This document shows, piece by piece, positions 11,701-20,827 of a DNA stretch of 64,000 bases. The stretch is from Margaritifera margaritifera. Taxonomy: Eukaryota; Mollusca; Bivalvia; Unionida; Margaritiferidae. The notes under the pieces are model-generated. The model made no database searches. It was not told the DNA's origin and worked only from the letters and a program-made list of their open reading frames with translations. The stretch's first letter is position 1; every line of letters starts with the position of its first letter. Where the stretch lies: assembly GCA_029931535.1 (NCBI GenBank), contig JAQPZY010000679.1:124001-188000 (forward strand). Direction: 5' to 3'. The translations under genes and the position numbers were made by a program.

Positions 11701-12011
11701 AAAGACCTGACATTCGTGATTTTTCAGGCACAGCAGAAGGGTGGTTGGTGGGTGGGTGTGGATCTGCAACTACATTTTTCTCCAGACCATAGCCGGATGA
11801 CTGGCTTACACTCATTTGATTGATGAACTATTTATTTGTTATTAATAGGTTCCTACAACGCAAAGCCGATGCAGATCGTGTAACAGACACTCGCCAGAAC
11901 CAGACAGAAGAAAAGGAAGAACACGACCTATCCTTCACAAAAGAGTTACAGTATTATTTTACATTAACTGCTGTTTGCTTGTCCGTGATGTTTATTCATG
12001 AATTTTACTAA
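263..12011 (+). CDS. Multi-pass J-domain-type membrane protein, copy 1 (3' part, exons 4-7)
   Basis: Split gene entering from the left edge, with exons at 263-302, 6078-6177, 9303-9811 and 11849-12011. All have GT-AG borders and phases that chain without a stop (phase 2 after exon 4, 0 after exon 5, 2 after exon 6). The encoded part is a membrane region of about six to eight hydrophobic segments ending in a last hydrophobic helix. The J-domain exons seen in copy 2 would lie left of base 1. Exon sizes match copy 2 (40/40, 100/94, 509/494 nt). The open frame over 812 nt argues that it is functional. The family is not recognised by name; the J-domain assignment for this copy rests on homology to copy 2. 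Confidence 0.75.
2081..2122 (+). repeat. (CT)n microsatellite
   Basis: Pure CT tract of 42 bp in intron 4. The matching place in copy 2 (about 52845) has lost it and reads straight from GTATGCCTCT into the following unique sequence. Confidence 0.95.
4840..5830 (+). repeat. Degenerate ~70-75 bp intronic minisatellite (copy 1)
   Basis: About 13 diverged units sharing the core words GGCTGCCCGAAATCAACTGT, ATCATCGGCAAACTTAT and CCAGCTAGCATGGCTACATC. The same array occurs at 56090-57175 in the matching intron of copy 2, so it predates the gene duplication. No coding role is seen. Confidence 0.75.
6078..6177 (+). CDS. Exon 5 of J-domain membrane gene copy 1
   Basis: Exon of 100 nt between TTTCAG and GTAAATG. 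It encodes a very hydrophobic stretch (core FVFFVNLPIFPGLLAIYILL) ending in a basic SRK, that is, a membrane helix or hairpin. Phase 2 at its start matches the end of exon 4, and it ends in phase 0. Copy 2 (57496-57589) is two codons shorter. Confidence 0.8.
6313..6395 (+). repeat. Partial duplicate of exon 5 3' end and its donor
   Basis: Repeats the last roughly 25 bases of exon 5 and about 55 bases of the following intron (compare 6160-6242). The donor equivalent has changed from GGTAAATG to GGTTAATG, so it is probably unused. It is absent from copy 2. Confidence 0.65.
8335..8575 (+). pseudogene. LINE reverse-transcriptase C-terminal relic (copy 1)
   Basis: The forward frame reads LQWEPL, then a basic run, LLNNAIQ and a Pro/Arg-rich tail, resembling the thumb/C-terminal part of jockey/L2-type ORF2 (consensus LGWEPLEERR..LAMLYK). 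Frame breaks are present. The same relic is at 61850-62090 in copy 2 and is longer there. It is a different LINE from the one in the 12-35 kb array. Confidence 0.55.
8674..8699 (+). repeat. (CT)n microsatellite
   Basis: 26-bp CT tract. The orthologous tract in copy 2 (62480-62535) is about twice as long. Confidence 0.9.
9089..9234 (+). mobile_element. MITE-like element, GGGACCGACCATTTAAT family (copy 1)
   Basis: Ends resemble GGG(A/T)C(C/A)G(A/-)CCATTTA at the left and ATTAAATGGTCGGTCCC at the right. It is orthologous to 62931-63170 in copy 2, so it is an old insertion. Related copies are at 62093-62375 and, as 3' fragments, near 17062-17117, 24239-24294 and 31418-31473. Confidence 0.55.
9303..9811 (+). 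CDS. Exon 6 of J-domain membrane gene copy 1 (main membrane domain)
   Basis: Exon of 509 nt between TTTTTTTCAG and GTAAGT. It encodes about 169 residues with roughly five or six hydrophobic helices (for example around FVVSFGLAFG, IYSVMVTILSFPVFL, FFPFCLCAMCHIAV, LFALTIALMIICW). It starts in phase 0 and ends in phase 2. It aligns end to end with 63241-63734 by eye, with most differences conservative. It ends four codons later than copy 2, because the donor lies 12 nt further downstream. Confidence 0.85.
10541..10640. repeat. Foldback hairpin with poly-T/poly-A arms
   Basis: Nested palindrome: left arm AACAAGTTGTTCTCCTCC, a T tract of about 21 bases, ACTGGT, a short loop, ACCAGT, an A tract, then GGTGGAGAACAACTTGTT. 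It splits the helix-turn-helix remnant of the pogo-like element. It may be a separate small foldback insertion, or an inversion produced by template switching. Confidence 0.75.
10651..10794 (-). pseudogene. CENP-B/psq-type helix-turn-helix fragment of pogo-like transposase
   Basis: From an ATG at 10794 the - strand encodes 47 residues: a basic start (KRRLNL), then LAVKEVEGGASRKDVCENFS and a helix ending DTLS before an in-frame TGA. This matches the pogo/Tigger/CENP-B N-terminal pattern (basic KR, KxxxIxxxExGxSxxxxAxxF, STLSxW). The next codons read WM, as expected just after the stop, so the TGA looks like a point lesion. No catalytic domain is present. Confidence 0.7.
11076..11215. repeat. 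70-bp direct duplication inside pogo-like element
   Basis: Two tandem 70-bp copies (11076-11145, 11146-11215) starting GGCGGCAAGATCAACTAATT, with a handful of differences. Each contains one subterminal CTTGTCGA(C/T)ATAAAT word. Confidence 0.8.
11849..12011 (+). CDS. Exon 7 (terminal coding exon) of J-domain membrane gene copy 1
   Basis: Starts after TTAATAG. Its first G completes an Arg codon begun by CG at the end of exon 6. It encodes a charged, Glu/Gln/Asp-rich segment (QNQTEEKEEHDL) followed by a final hydrophobic helix (FTLTAVCLSVMFI) and TAA at 12009-12011, giving 54 residues from the split codon on. The matching exon of copy 2 lies beyond the right edge. Confidence 0.8.
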
Positions 12012-12049
12012 CAAACCTTTTTGAAAAGAAATACATAGATCTACATGAT

Positions 12050-12055
12050 AATAAA
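12050..12055 (+). terminator. Polyadenylation signal AATAAA, gene copy 1
   Basis: AATAAA 39 nt after the stop codon of copy 1, followed by a T-rich stretch. Between here and 12247 I see only A/T-rich unique sequence (3' flank). Confidence 0.6.
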
Positions 12056-12247
12056 TCTCACTCTTTACTTATGTGTTTTCTTTGTGAGTTTTTCTTTGTC
12101 TCTTTATCCGTCAGATATAATATACCTCTTTCATTATTAATGACAGCAATACAACAAAAATGTATGCATCTATGTTTATATGAATATATTTCTGCTTCCT
12201 TATCCTATGATAGTATTTTCATTATGTATTGTAAAAAAAATCCTACA

Positions 12248-13655
12248 TGTAGGTCAGCATTGATGGTCGAACCCTACTAGGGTATGAATTATTCTCATAT
12301 CACATATAGCTGAATGAGCAGATTGTGTAGAGACACAGTGATCTAACCAAGAGACAGTATTGTGCGAGTCACTGAGAAAAGTAAAATTTGTTGTGTGGTC
12401 TACGATATGTGTTAAGTTCGATATGATATAACCATATACATTACAAAATTGGCAAAGCTCATCTCCAAATGGAGTAAATTTGAGCGTATTAGCATTCCAA
12501 TCCCCTAATACATAAACATTTGGTGTATCAGCATTTTCTACAGTAGAATTAATTTTACCCAAATAATCGACAAATTCCCCAAAATTTTCAACATGATCAC
12601 AAGGCAAATCAACATTTACAGAAAGCAAAGAGGAATCACCTGTTTTAATAGTAATACTTATTAATCTGGGGTCATCGAGGTGTTGTACTTCTATAACACT
12701 TGCAAGAGATCTATGATATAATACATGACAACCCCATAAGGCCTACCTATGTGAATATGTTTAGAAGAATGAATCGGTGATACCCCTGAATCATAAAAAT
12801 CCTCATACACTGATGACAGACAGTCTAACTCACTGTCGAATAGCCACAATTCTTGTACAAAACAAATGTCAGATATATCGCATAAGGTTCTTACATTTTG
12901 GATATTTCTAGATATAGAATGACAGTTATAGTTAGAATGCGTAAAGTAACCATTATGTATAGTTGTGTCCAATATAGAAAATTTCCGGAACATTCGAGTT
13001 TAATTCCCACTCTGATAGTAGTCTCTAACCAATGTATTCCTTGGCCACGCATCCACGTTCATTATCGAATTGTGAGTGAGGTTATCACAGGTGATTTTGA
13101 AGCTGGCATACGTATCAAATTTCGTACAGAGCTTCTCCACCTTGGTTGGCTTAACTCCAGAGGAAAGCTCAGTATGAGACGAGATGTCTGATTCTAGAGT
13201 TTCAGGGGCTAGTCTTGTCACAAATATACATCTCTGTCGCACTGGACACACTGTGCGCAAGTGAGAGGACGCTGCTTTTCCTATGATGATACTGCCACGC
13301 CTTCTTGGAAACTGACGTGTGGATGGGACATTTGCAAACTTGTTCGCCCGTCACTTATACAGATTTGTATGCGATGATTTCGGTTCAATCTAGCCCTACT
13401 GAAATTGTTGTTCCGCAGAGAACTAACAGCCTTCACAAAGGTTTGATCATTTGACAAATCCGCATCTGGGGCATTGCTGTCTTCTGAAGATGCAATAAAT
13501 TTTAATGCAGTTATGCTACGATTTAAGTCACCATCATCACAACTATTATTATTAAGTGTTTCTGCTGCTGTACCGCAAACAGCAGAGCAGGTCTTGTTTA
13601 CACCAATTCGAATCTCTGTGCTGTTGGAGTCCATGCACTGCATATATACTGTCAA
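12248..13655 (-). mobile_element. LINE copy A, 3'-truncated (endonuclease + ORF1)
   Basis: CR1/jockey-like non-LTR element on the - strand. Only the N-terminal endonuclease part of ORF2 (12254-12993, broken by frame changes) and ORF1 (13000-13655) remain; the reverse transcriptase is missing on the left. That is unusual, because LINE insertions normally lose the 5' end. Endonuclease words include VLGDWNANT and SWLDHCVST. ORF1 is split by a one-base loss near 13387 (CGGTTCAATC against CGGTTCAAATC in copy D). From about 12758 rightward it is almost identical to copies B and C; to the left it is diverged. Confidence 0.8.
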
Positions 13656-14470
13656 ACATCCCTTATGTTACATGAGACAGTCCAGCATGACAACCTGCCT
13701 TCCCTCATTGTAAATGGAATATTCTAATATACACTTCAATCATCCCTTATGTTAAATGAGACAGTCCAGCATGACAACCTCTCTTCCCTCATGGTAAATG
13801 GAATATTCTAATATACACTTCAATCACCCCTTATGTTAAATGAGACAGTCCAGCATGACAACCTGCCTTCCCTCGTGGTAAATGGAATATTCTAATATAC
13901 ACTTCTATCACCCCTTATGTTAAATGAGACAGTCCAGCATCACCTCCTGCCTTCCCCCAAGTTAAATGGAATGTTCGCATATGTACTGTTAGACTCCCCT
14001 CATGTTAAATAAGATAGTCCAGCATGACCACCTACTTTCTCTTATGGTACATGTAATGTTTTGATATGCATTGACAATCAACCATGATGTTAAATGAGAC
14101 AGTCCAGCATGACCATCTGCCTTTTCTGGTGGTAAATGGAATGTTCTAATAATCAGTCAACCTTCTCTGATGTTAAATGAGACAGTCCAACATAATCCTC
14201 ATGGTAAATGGGCTGTTTTAATACAATTTACCCAATGCTAAATAAGGCATTCAAAAATTACCTACATGACCTACCTCATGGTACATTAAATGTTCTTAGA
14301 TGCATAACCAAGCCTCCCTGTTGTTAAATAAAACAGTCCAACATCACGCACCTGCCTTCCCTGGTGGTGAATGCAATGTTCTGATATGTACTCCCAACTT
14401 CTCTTTTGTTTAATGCGACATCCAACATACCTCATTGTCCTATTCCTGACCCTTCCTTTAACATGGGTTT
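13656..14470. repeat. 84-bp minisatellite, array unit 1
   Basis: Units with the words CCCTTATGTTAAATGAGACAG, then a TCCAGCATGACAACC/CTTCCCTC core and GTAAATGGAATATTCTAATA. The first starts at 13660, 13744, 13828 and 13912 show an exact 84-bp period; later units are more degenerate. One more unit lies on the other side of the next LINE (17325-17421). Confidence 0.9.
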
Positions 14471-14799
14471 TAATTCCTTGAAAAACAATTAATGTAGGAC
14501 ACAAGATAGTCAGGACCTACATATGAGGCCTAATTCAGTGGAAAAATTTAACCAAAACCAATGGAGGTACATGTAGCAGCATTCTCAACAGTTTTGTTTA
14601 TGAAGAGTTTGGTTCATTTAATGTTTTAATATGTACTGTCCAACTTACCCGATTGAAAAATAAGACACTCTAAAATGATCTATAAGATCTACCTTGTAGT
14701 ACAGTTAAAAGTTAAATGTAAATGAAAAAAAAATCTGCCAAAAAACATGTGTTCAATAGGGAAAAACTTTGGAATACCACACCAATTTGTATTGTTGTT

Positions 14800-15060
14800 T
14801 TTCTTTTTGGTGGGGTTTAATCATGCCATTTTTCAGCACATGATAATGGCTATACATGGCAGCCAGTATATTTGGTGGAGGAAGAACCAGGGAAGACCCC
14901 GGGATGAACCACCGACCCACAGGAAGCTACTGGCAAGCTTTCTCACATGCCCACATTGGTCGAGCAGACGCAAACTCACATGGCGAGAGGTGAGATGTGT
15001 GAGTGATCTGTAAAGGTGAGCACCTTTGACCAGACTCGGCCCCCTGAATACCATATAAAA
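14800..15060 (-). repeat. SINE-like dispersed repeat, array unit 1
   Basis: The reverse complement aligns with 60412-60655: shared words GAAAGCTTGCCAGTAGCTTCC, CTTCCTCCACCAAATATACTG and GCCATGTATAGC. The tRNA-like head is more decayed here. It is repeated in the other units at about 21981-22241, 29160-29420 and 36715-36975. Confidence 0.6.
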
Positions 15061-15169
15061 ACCTCACATGTTCATCCTTTTCACTAAGGAGATCTGTCTA
15101 ATAGAGAAATAAAAGTATCTATGATACTGATATAGCCATGAAAAGAAAAATATTTGAAGAAGTGCAAAG

Positions 15170-15670
15170 AACAATTTCACCATTCAATATCATATTTGAA
15201 GACAGATGGGCATCATTTGTAAACACTTGAATGGTCATTAGGCCTAGATGTGGTTTGTCAAATTTGGTCAAGATTTATTCAGGAGGTTTGGAGAAGTTGT
15301 TTAAAGGTTTCTTTATTGTTAGTAACCATGGCCATATTTGTTCGGGGATATTGGAGAAGAAATAATTTGCTATTTTTAGCAATGATGGCCATATTTTTAA
15401 TGGAATCGGCATCATTTGTACAAATTTTAAAGGCTTTCAGGCAAGGATGCTCTGTGCCATGCTTGGATGAAACTGGTCAAGAGGCTCTTGAGAAGAATTT
15501 TAAAATAGCAATTGTTGACAGACTTGGACCATATTTGATGGCAGATCGACATCATTTCTAAACAAATTCAATGGCCTTTATGCCAGGATGCTCTTTGTCA
15601 AGTTTGGTTGAAACGGTCTCGAAGTTTCTGAGAAGAAGTTGAAAACAGCCATTGTTGACCAACTCTGGAT
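15170..15670. repeat. Degenerate tandem repeat in array flank
   Basis: Two to three diverged units built on the words TTTGTCAAATTTGGTCAAG / CTTTGTCAAGTTTGGTTGAA and GAGAAGAAGTTGAAAACAGC. A 103-codon open frame at 15250-15561 runs through it but follows the repeat, not a protein family. The copies at 22351-22851, 29530-30030 and 37090-37570 are array duplicates. Confidence 0.5.
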
Positions 15671-17324
15671 GATGAACAACACACAGAAAGTCATGACATA
15701 ATCTTGCTTGGCTTTACAACCAGTTGTCCCAGATGACAAACCACTGATATAAACAATAGACAGTTGCTAAACTCCATTAGATATTAAACATAACTTAACA
15801 CCAATCTTCCAATGAACACTGTGCACAAATGCTGTGCTTTCTGAATGATTTTTTATACTAGTAATTGTTTCCATTTTTGACATCAGCACCACTTTCAAAC
15901 ACATTTACCTTGCATATCAATATGCTGACATGTTAACTTTCATGAGACAGTTCTAATGTTTACTAGGCCAGCCTGCATAGACAAATATTGCGAACATGTT
16001 AACTTTCATGTCACAGTTCTCAAGTTTTTTTACGTCAGCCTGCATAGACAAAACATTGCTGACACTTTTTGTTACATTAATTCTTCACATGTCAATCAAT
16101 ATTGATGACAAAACTGTCAGCCAAAGGCCTATTTTCTTGGATCGGCTTTAGTTTTTAGTTGTCAGAGTATTCTACGTATTTTTCAAGCCCTTGAGAGCAA
16201 CAAAGATTTCACTCTGTTTTCAATTTACTTCTTATAGTTATCTTATGAATAGCTGTGAATTATTTGACCTCTTCAGTCAATCCATTTGATACAGTCTGTT
16301 CCTGATCATATAATTCCTATACTAATTCGCCTGTACAATATCCGAGTTAACCTGCTGAGAGTAACATATTACAATATACAATGTACAGTCATTAAGATGG
16401 AAAGTTTGCCATTGAACAAACATATTTATTCCTACTTCCAAATACATTGGCCAGATAGGACCTTCTGAGTAGACTAGGATGTATACAGGTCTAGTATGAA
16501 TAAATCAATGTGATCATGAACGCAAGTAGGTCACAGTGGCCTTTGATTTTCAGGGTGTAGTAGTAACAAAGATTCATCCAATTGCAAAGCTTCATAATAA
16601 AAACAGCACCCAGAAAATGAACTTCAGCACAAAATTTGAATATAGTCAATGAAGCATGAAATATAGGCCAAGGAGATCTGTTTTGTCAAAAATGATATAG
16701 ATTATATCAAAGTGCATATACTAACCTATTTTGATGATACTGGGAACAATAGTATGAATATAACATGCCAAAAACTTGTGTAGTGATGAATTAATGCAAA
16801 AGCTTAACCAAAACCAGTAAAAGATGAAATATAGGTCAGGAGGGGTCTGTCTTTTCTTAAGGATGTGGTAGTATGAATATCATCATCAATTTCACGAGTC
16901 TATCTTGAAAACAATGCCTGAAAGATGAACATTTTGTTTTTCTTTTAACCCAAGATAATGTTTTTCAACTAATGTAATGGATATATTAGGTTCTTGTTTT
17001 CTATATAAATCAGAGCAAGAATATTTCCTTCAAGCTATTTGAGAGCTAGACATTTTTTTTTTGAATCCCAGGATTACCCCCCACCCAATTCAAAAAAAAT
17101 ATTAAATGGTTGGCTCCTAAAGGTATTCTGACTGCACATCTACTAACTACCCAAAATATAATTCTAGTCTTTGCGGGACCAAAAAAAAATAAAAAAATTA
17201 AGGGGGAACAAATTTCTGGTCACAGCAACCAAACACACCTGATGAAAATCATCCTTTTGTTTTAAGTGGGAATTCCAAATTAGAAATCAATGCAATGCAA
17301 AATTACCTGAGTTGTAGAGAAAAT
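15671..17324. other. Array flank without recognised genes
   Basis: A/T-rich non-coding sequence with a two-unit degenerate repeat (CATGTTAACTTTCATG, 15930-16060) and a 3' fragment of the GGGACCGACCATTTAAT MITE family (17062-17117). No gene is seen. Equivalent stretches are in units 2 and 3. Confidence 0.5.
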
Positions 17325-17421
17325 GCAAAGTTCTGATATGTACTGCCAAATGTCCCTGATGTAAAATGAGAATTTCCAGCATGATCACCTCCCTTCCCTC
17401 CATGTAAATGGAATGTTCTGA
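17325..17421. repeat. Minisatellite unit flanking LINE B on its 3' side
   Basis: A single diverged 84-bp unit (GTCCCTGATGTAAAATGAGA, CTTCCCTCCATGTAAATGGA) ending TTCTGATAT exactly where the LINE 3' end begins. The rest of the array resumes at 20825, so the LINE sits inside one unit. Same arrangement at 24505-24600 and 31685-31779. Confidence 0.75.
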
Positions 17422-18162
17422 TATTAGATAAGATAAGAATTCTTTATTTCAGACTGCATGGTCCATACATCTAAATTTAAATATACAATAAAATACAATA
17501 TAAAATATAGAAGTATTTTAAGACATAGAAGTTCATAGGTGTCTTATGTGCAAATATACAGACCCATCTACAACTACAGAATGTGTCTGTCATTGTTAGG
17601 AATAAAATCATGTAAGACATTTAAATAGTAATTTGTTCCATCTATCTATAATCTGAGAACTTAAATGAATATCATAGTTCCACAATGATTTCAAGATACA
17701 GTTCTTACTATTACATATTCGTGTCATCATTGAAAACACATACTTTCTCATTAATTCCTCAAAACTAAATACATTATAGTTTACAAACATGGTAGAGGCA
17801 CTATTCCATCTTGGAAGGCTTAGTAGTAAACGAAGACTATTATTATAGCCAATAGCTAGTTTTCTCTTCATACATTCACTAAAGTTTGTCCACAGAGGAG
17901 CACAGTACATTGTGCAACAATAAGATTTGAATAATCTAATCTTGATATTCACAGAACAATTTCAAAATTTACGTAAAAGCATGTTTGTTCTAGTACACAG
18001 AAATCTGTAATGTCTCATCATATCTTCATCATCTGACCGTTTGGATTTTAGCATATGACCCAAATACATATAACTGTCGACATATGCAAGAGCATTGCCA
18101 TTAAGAATTACAGAGGGAAGAGATGGTAATTTGAAAGAAGCTGACTGAAAAACCAGTCAGAC

Positions 18163-18585
18163 TCATTTTTGTGTATTATATATGATATCATTCTCAAATG
18201 CGTAATGTTCACATATCTTTAATAATTTCCTTAAACCTGGGAGAGAAGGACTTATCAATGACATATCATCAGCAAAACTAAAATTGTTAAGAAATGACAC
18301 ATTTAGTGTCAAATGTATCCCCACGTGACACTGTCCCAGCTTACGATTTAAATCGTCTACGTATATATTAAATAACAAAGGCGAAAGAACACCTCCCTGC
18401 CTCACCCCATTGGTTACATGAAAGGAATTGGATACTGCACTTCCCCAACACACATAGTAAAATTGTTTGCCATACCAGTTAACTAGAGTATGAACAATGT
18501 CAACGGGTATTTGATTCTCGAGCAACTTTTTAAACAGCGTCCAATGATTAACCCTATCAAATGCCTTAATAGCATCTAAAAACAT
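18163..18585 (-). pseudogene. Reverse transcriptase palm fragment, LINE B
   Basis: 140 codons with the RT motifs FLDAIKAFDRVNH, NGVRQGGVLSPLLFNIYVDD and FADDMSLISPS (catalytic Asp pair in FADD). Frame changes and a stop on both sides separate it from the endonuclease and from the C-terminal piece, so no full ORF2 is made. Identical fragments lie at 25341-25763 and 32520-32942. Confidence 0.9.
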
Positions 18586-18806
18586 GCAAACACAGGGCTA
18601 CCGTGTTCTAAATAGTAGTTGACAGTTTCCTTAAATGCATAGAGGCATAAGTCTGTTGAATGTTGTTTTTTTAAAACCAAACTGATTTTCAGAAATTGTT
18701 ACTTCACATCGTTGTAGTACAATACATTCAAAAATTTTCACAATAATTGTCGTGAGAGCTATAGGTCAATAATTATTTTTGTCTGCCATATTACCAATTT
18801 TGCTTT

Positions 18807-19394
18807 TCAGTAGCGGGATAATTGTAACTTTGTGAAATCATCAGGAACAAAGTTATGTACAAACATGCAATTAAAAAGAATCATTAAAAGAACATGTAGT
18901 CTATTATCTGAAAATTTAAAATGTTCTACATATAAGAAATCTGATCCTGGACATTTACCCCCCTTTTGTTTAGCTATGGCACGTTGGATCTCCGACAATG
19001 AGATCAGTTCAATAAGATTAGAAGGGACCTTGCATGCTGAAAGAACATACTCCTTATTCGAATTGTTTTTAACACTATTGAGTAATGCTTCAAAATGATC
19101 TTTCCACGTGTTGCATATGTTAATTTGGCCGTGGTTCCCATCAATGCAAATTGGTAGCCTATTAGAAGTGATAGTAGTATTTTGTTTAATCTGCTTCCAG
19201 AATTTCCGTTGGTCTAAATTTGCAAATTTATTTGCAAGCGTGTCTGCTTTATGTTTTAGTTCTTCCTTCTTACATAGTCTAAGGGCATACTTAAATTGAG
19301 CTCTGGTCTGGCGCATTTGGTTACTGAGAAGTCCATGACGAGGTTTACCGTTAGCACGCCACAAAAGGTAAGCATTTCGTGCATGGTCGTGCAA
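18807..19394 (-). pseudogene. ORF2 linker and RT N-terminus, LINE B
   Basis: Starts at HDHARNAYLLWRANGKPRHG, the typical region between endonuclease and RT in bivalve and fish LINEs, and continues to the RT entry segment GGKCPGSDFLYVEHFK. In units 2 and 3 it runs on to IIPLLKSKIG and DKNNY before a stop where the family has an Arg (NNYRPI). Copy B loses that end through a one-base deletion near 18831. Upstream it is cut from the endonuclease by an in-frame TAA just before LHDHARN. Confidence 0.85.
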
Positions 19395-20323
19395 TTATTT
19401 AACACAGTCATTCCAGCCTGGTATAACCCTATGACCTGGTTTGGATTTTTCACCAAGTGCTTACCCGAGTTGAACAAGGTTGTTACTTTATCATTGTAAA
19501 ATCCATTAATCTGTTTCATATGCACAGGGTTACTACAGCCATGATCATTACAGGCTGCTACACAATATGGGATCTCAATCTTGCTTAATAAGAATGAAGA
19601 TGTTTGAGTATAATTCAGTTTTTCGACGGCAGTGAGGTCTGACCAATTGATGTTGTATTTCAAATTTAAGAGTTCATGGGGGCATGAATCAAAACCAGGA
19701 AGTAGGTCAGCATTGATAGTCATTAAAGTAGGACGATGGTCGAACCCTACTAGGGTATGAATTATTCTCATAGCACATATAGCTGAATGAGCAAATTGTG
19801 TAGAGACACAGTGATCTAACCAAGAGACAGTATTGTGCGAGTCACTGAGAAAAGTAAAATTTGTTGTGTTGTCTACGATATGTTTTAAGTTCGATATGAT
19901 ATAACCATATACATTACAAAATTGGCAAAGCTCATTTCCAAATGGAGTAAATTTGAGCGTATTAGCATTCCAATCTCCTAATGCATAAACATTTGGTGTA
20001 TTAGCATTTTCTACAATAGAATTAATTTTACCCAAATAATCGACAAATTCCCCAAAATTTTCAACATGATCACAAGGCAAATAAACATTTACAAAAAGCA
20101 AAGAGGAATCACCTGTCTTAATAGTAATACTTATTAATCTGGGGTCATCGAGGTGTTGTATTTCTATAACACTTGCAAGAGATCTACGATGTAATACACC
20201 GACACCCCCGTAAGTCCAACCTATGTGAATGTGTTTAGAAGAATGAATCGGTGATACCCCTGAATCATAAAAATCCTCATACACTGATGACAGACAGTCT
20301 AACTCACTGTAGAATAGCCACAA
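19256..20323 (-). pseudogene. APE-type endonuclease of LINE B
   Basis: Open frame whose N-terminal two thirds are the apurinic-type endonuclease: YGGVGVLHRR, LLFVNVYLPCD, ALGDWNAN, VSWLDHCVST and GFDHRPTLM (final Asp-His pair). The true N-terminus with the catalytic Asn and Glu is cut off by a 4-bp deletion near 20335. The last roughly 45 codons are out of frame with the rest of ORF2. Confidence 0.85.
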
Positions 20324-20494
20324 TTCTTGTAGAAAACGTCAGATATATCGCATAAGGTTCTTACATTTTGGATATTTCTAGAGATAGAATGACAGTTATA
20401 GTTAGAATGCGTAAAGTAACCATTATGTATAGTTGTGTCCAATATAGAAAATTTCCGGAACATTCGAGTTTAATTCCCACTCTGATAGTAGACT

Positions 20495-20827
20495 CTAACC
20501 AATGTATTCCTTTGCAAACTTGTTCGCCCGTCGCTGATACAGATTTGTATGCGATGATTTCGGTTCAAATCTAGCCCTACTGAAATTGTTGTTCCGCAGA
20601 GAACTAACCGCCTTCACAAAGGTTTGATCATTTGACAAATCCGCATCTGGGGCATTGCTGTCTTCTGAAGATGCAATAAATTGTAATGCAGTTATGCTAC
20701 GATTTAAGTCACCATCATCACAACAATTATTATTAAGTGTTTCTGCTGCTGTACCGCAAACAGCAGAGCAGGTCTTGTTTACACCAATTCGAATCTCTGT
20801 GCTGTTGGAGTCCATGCACTGCATATA
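20495..20827 (-). pseudogene. LINE ORF1, deleted (copy B)
   Basis: Keeps the Asn/Ser/Asp-rich N-terminus (start MDSNSTEIRIGV) and then jumps by a 290-bp deletion with a 2-base TT overlap at 20511-20513. That removes the conserved C-terminal RNA-binding-like part seen in copy D (FVTRLAPETL to DAWPRNTLVRDYY). Confidence 0.8.

Larger units (their letters stand above)
9812..11848 (+). other. Intron 6 of gene copy 1
   Basis: Intron of 2.0 kb, three quarters of it occupied by the pogo-like element 9874-11405. The remaining roughly 500 bp align with the sequence after exon 6 in copy 2 (63735 onward). Acceptor TTAATAG at 11848. Confidence 0.7.
12758..20231. repeat. Tandem array unit 1 (7474 bp)
   Basis: First of three head-to-tail blocks (then 20232-27410 and 27411-34589), each made of LINE 5' part, minisatellite flank and LINE 3' part. 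It is 295 bp longer than the others because it keeps 290 bp of ORF1 and 4 bp of endonuclease that units 2 and 3 lack. Boundaries are set at the inferred crossover point inside the LINE. Confidence 0.8.
17422..20827 (-). mobile_element. LINE copy B, hybrid and inactive
   Basis: CR1/jockey-like non-LTR element. The 3' end on the - strand has AATAAAG followed by TCTTATCTTATCTAA, a CR1-type short-repeat tail. In ORF2 order: endonuclease (19256-20323), linker/RT start (18807-19394), RT palm (18163-18585, with DAIKAFDRV, GVRQGGVLSPLLF and FADD), RT C-terminus (17608-17952). It is broken by stops and frameshifts, by a 4-bp loss near 20335 and by a 290-bp loss in ORF1 at 20512. The left part matches copy D and the right part copy A, with the switch at about 20231. 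Confidence 0.9.

Noticed and set aside
15250..15561. 103-codon open frame repeated in all four array flanks
   Set aside because: Its repetition comes from the block duplication, it follows a degenerate tandem repeat, and it shows no protein family features.
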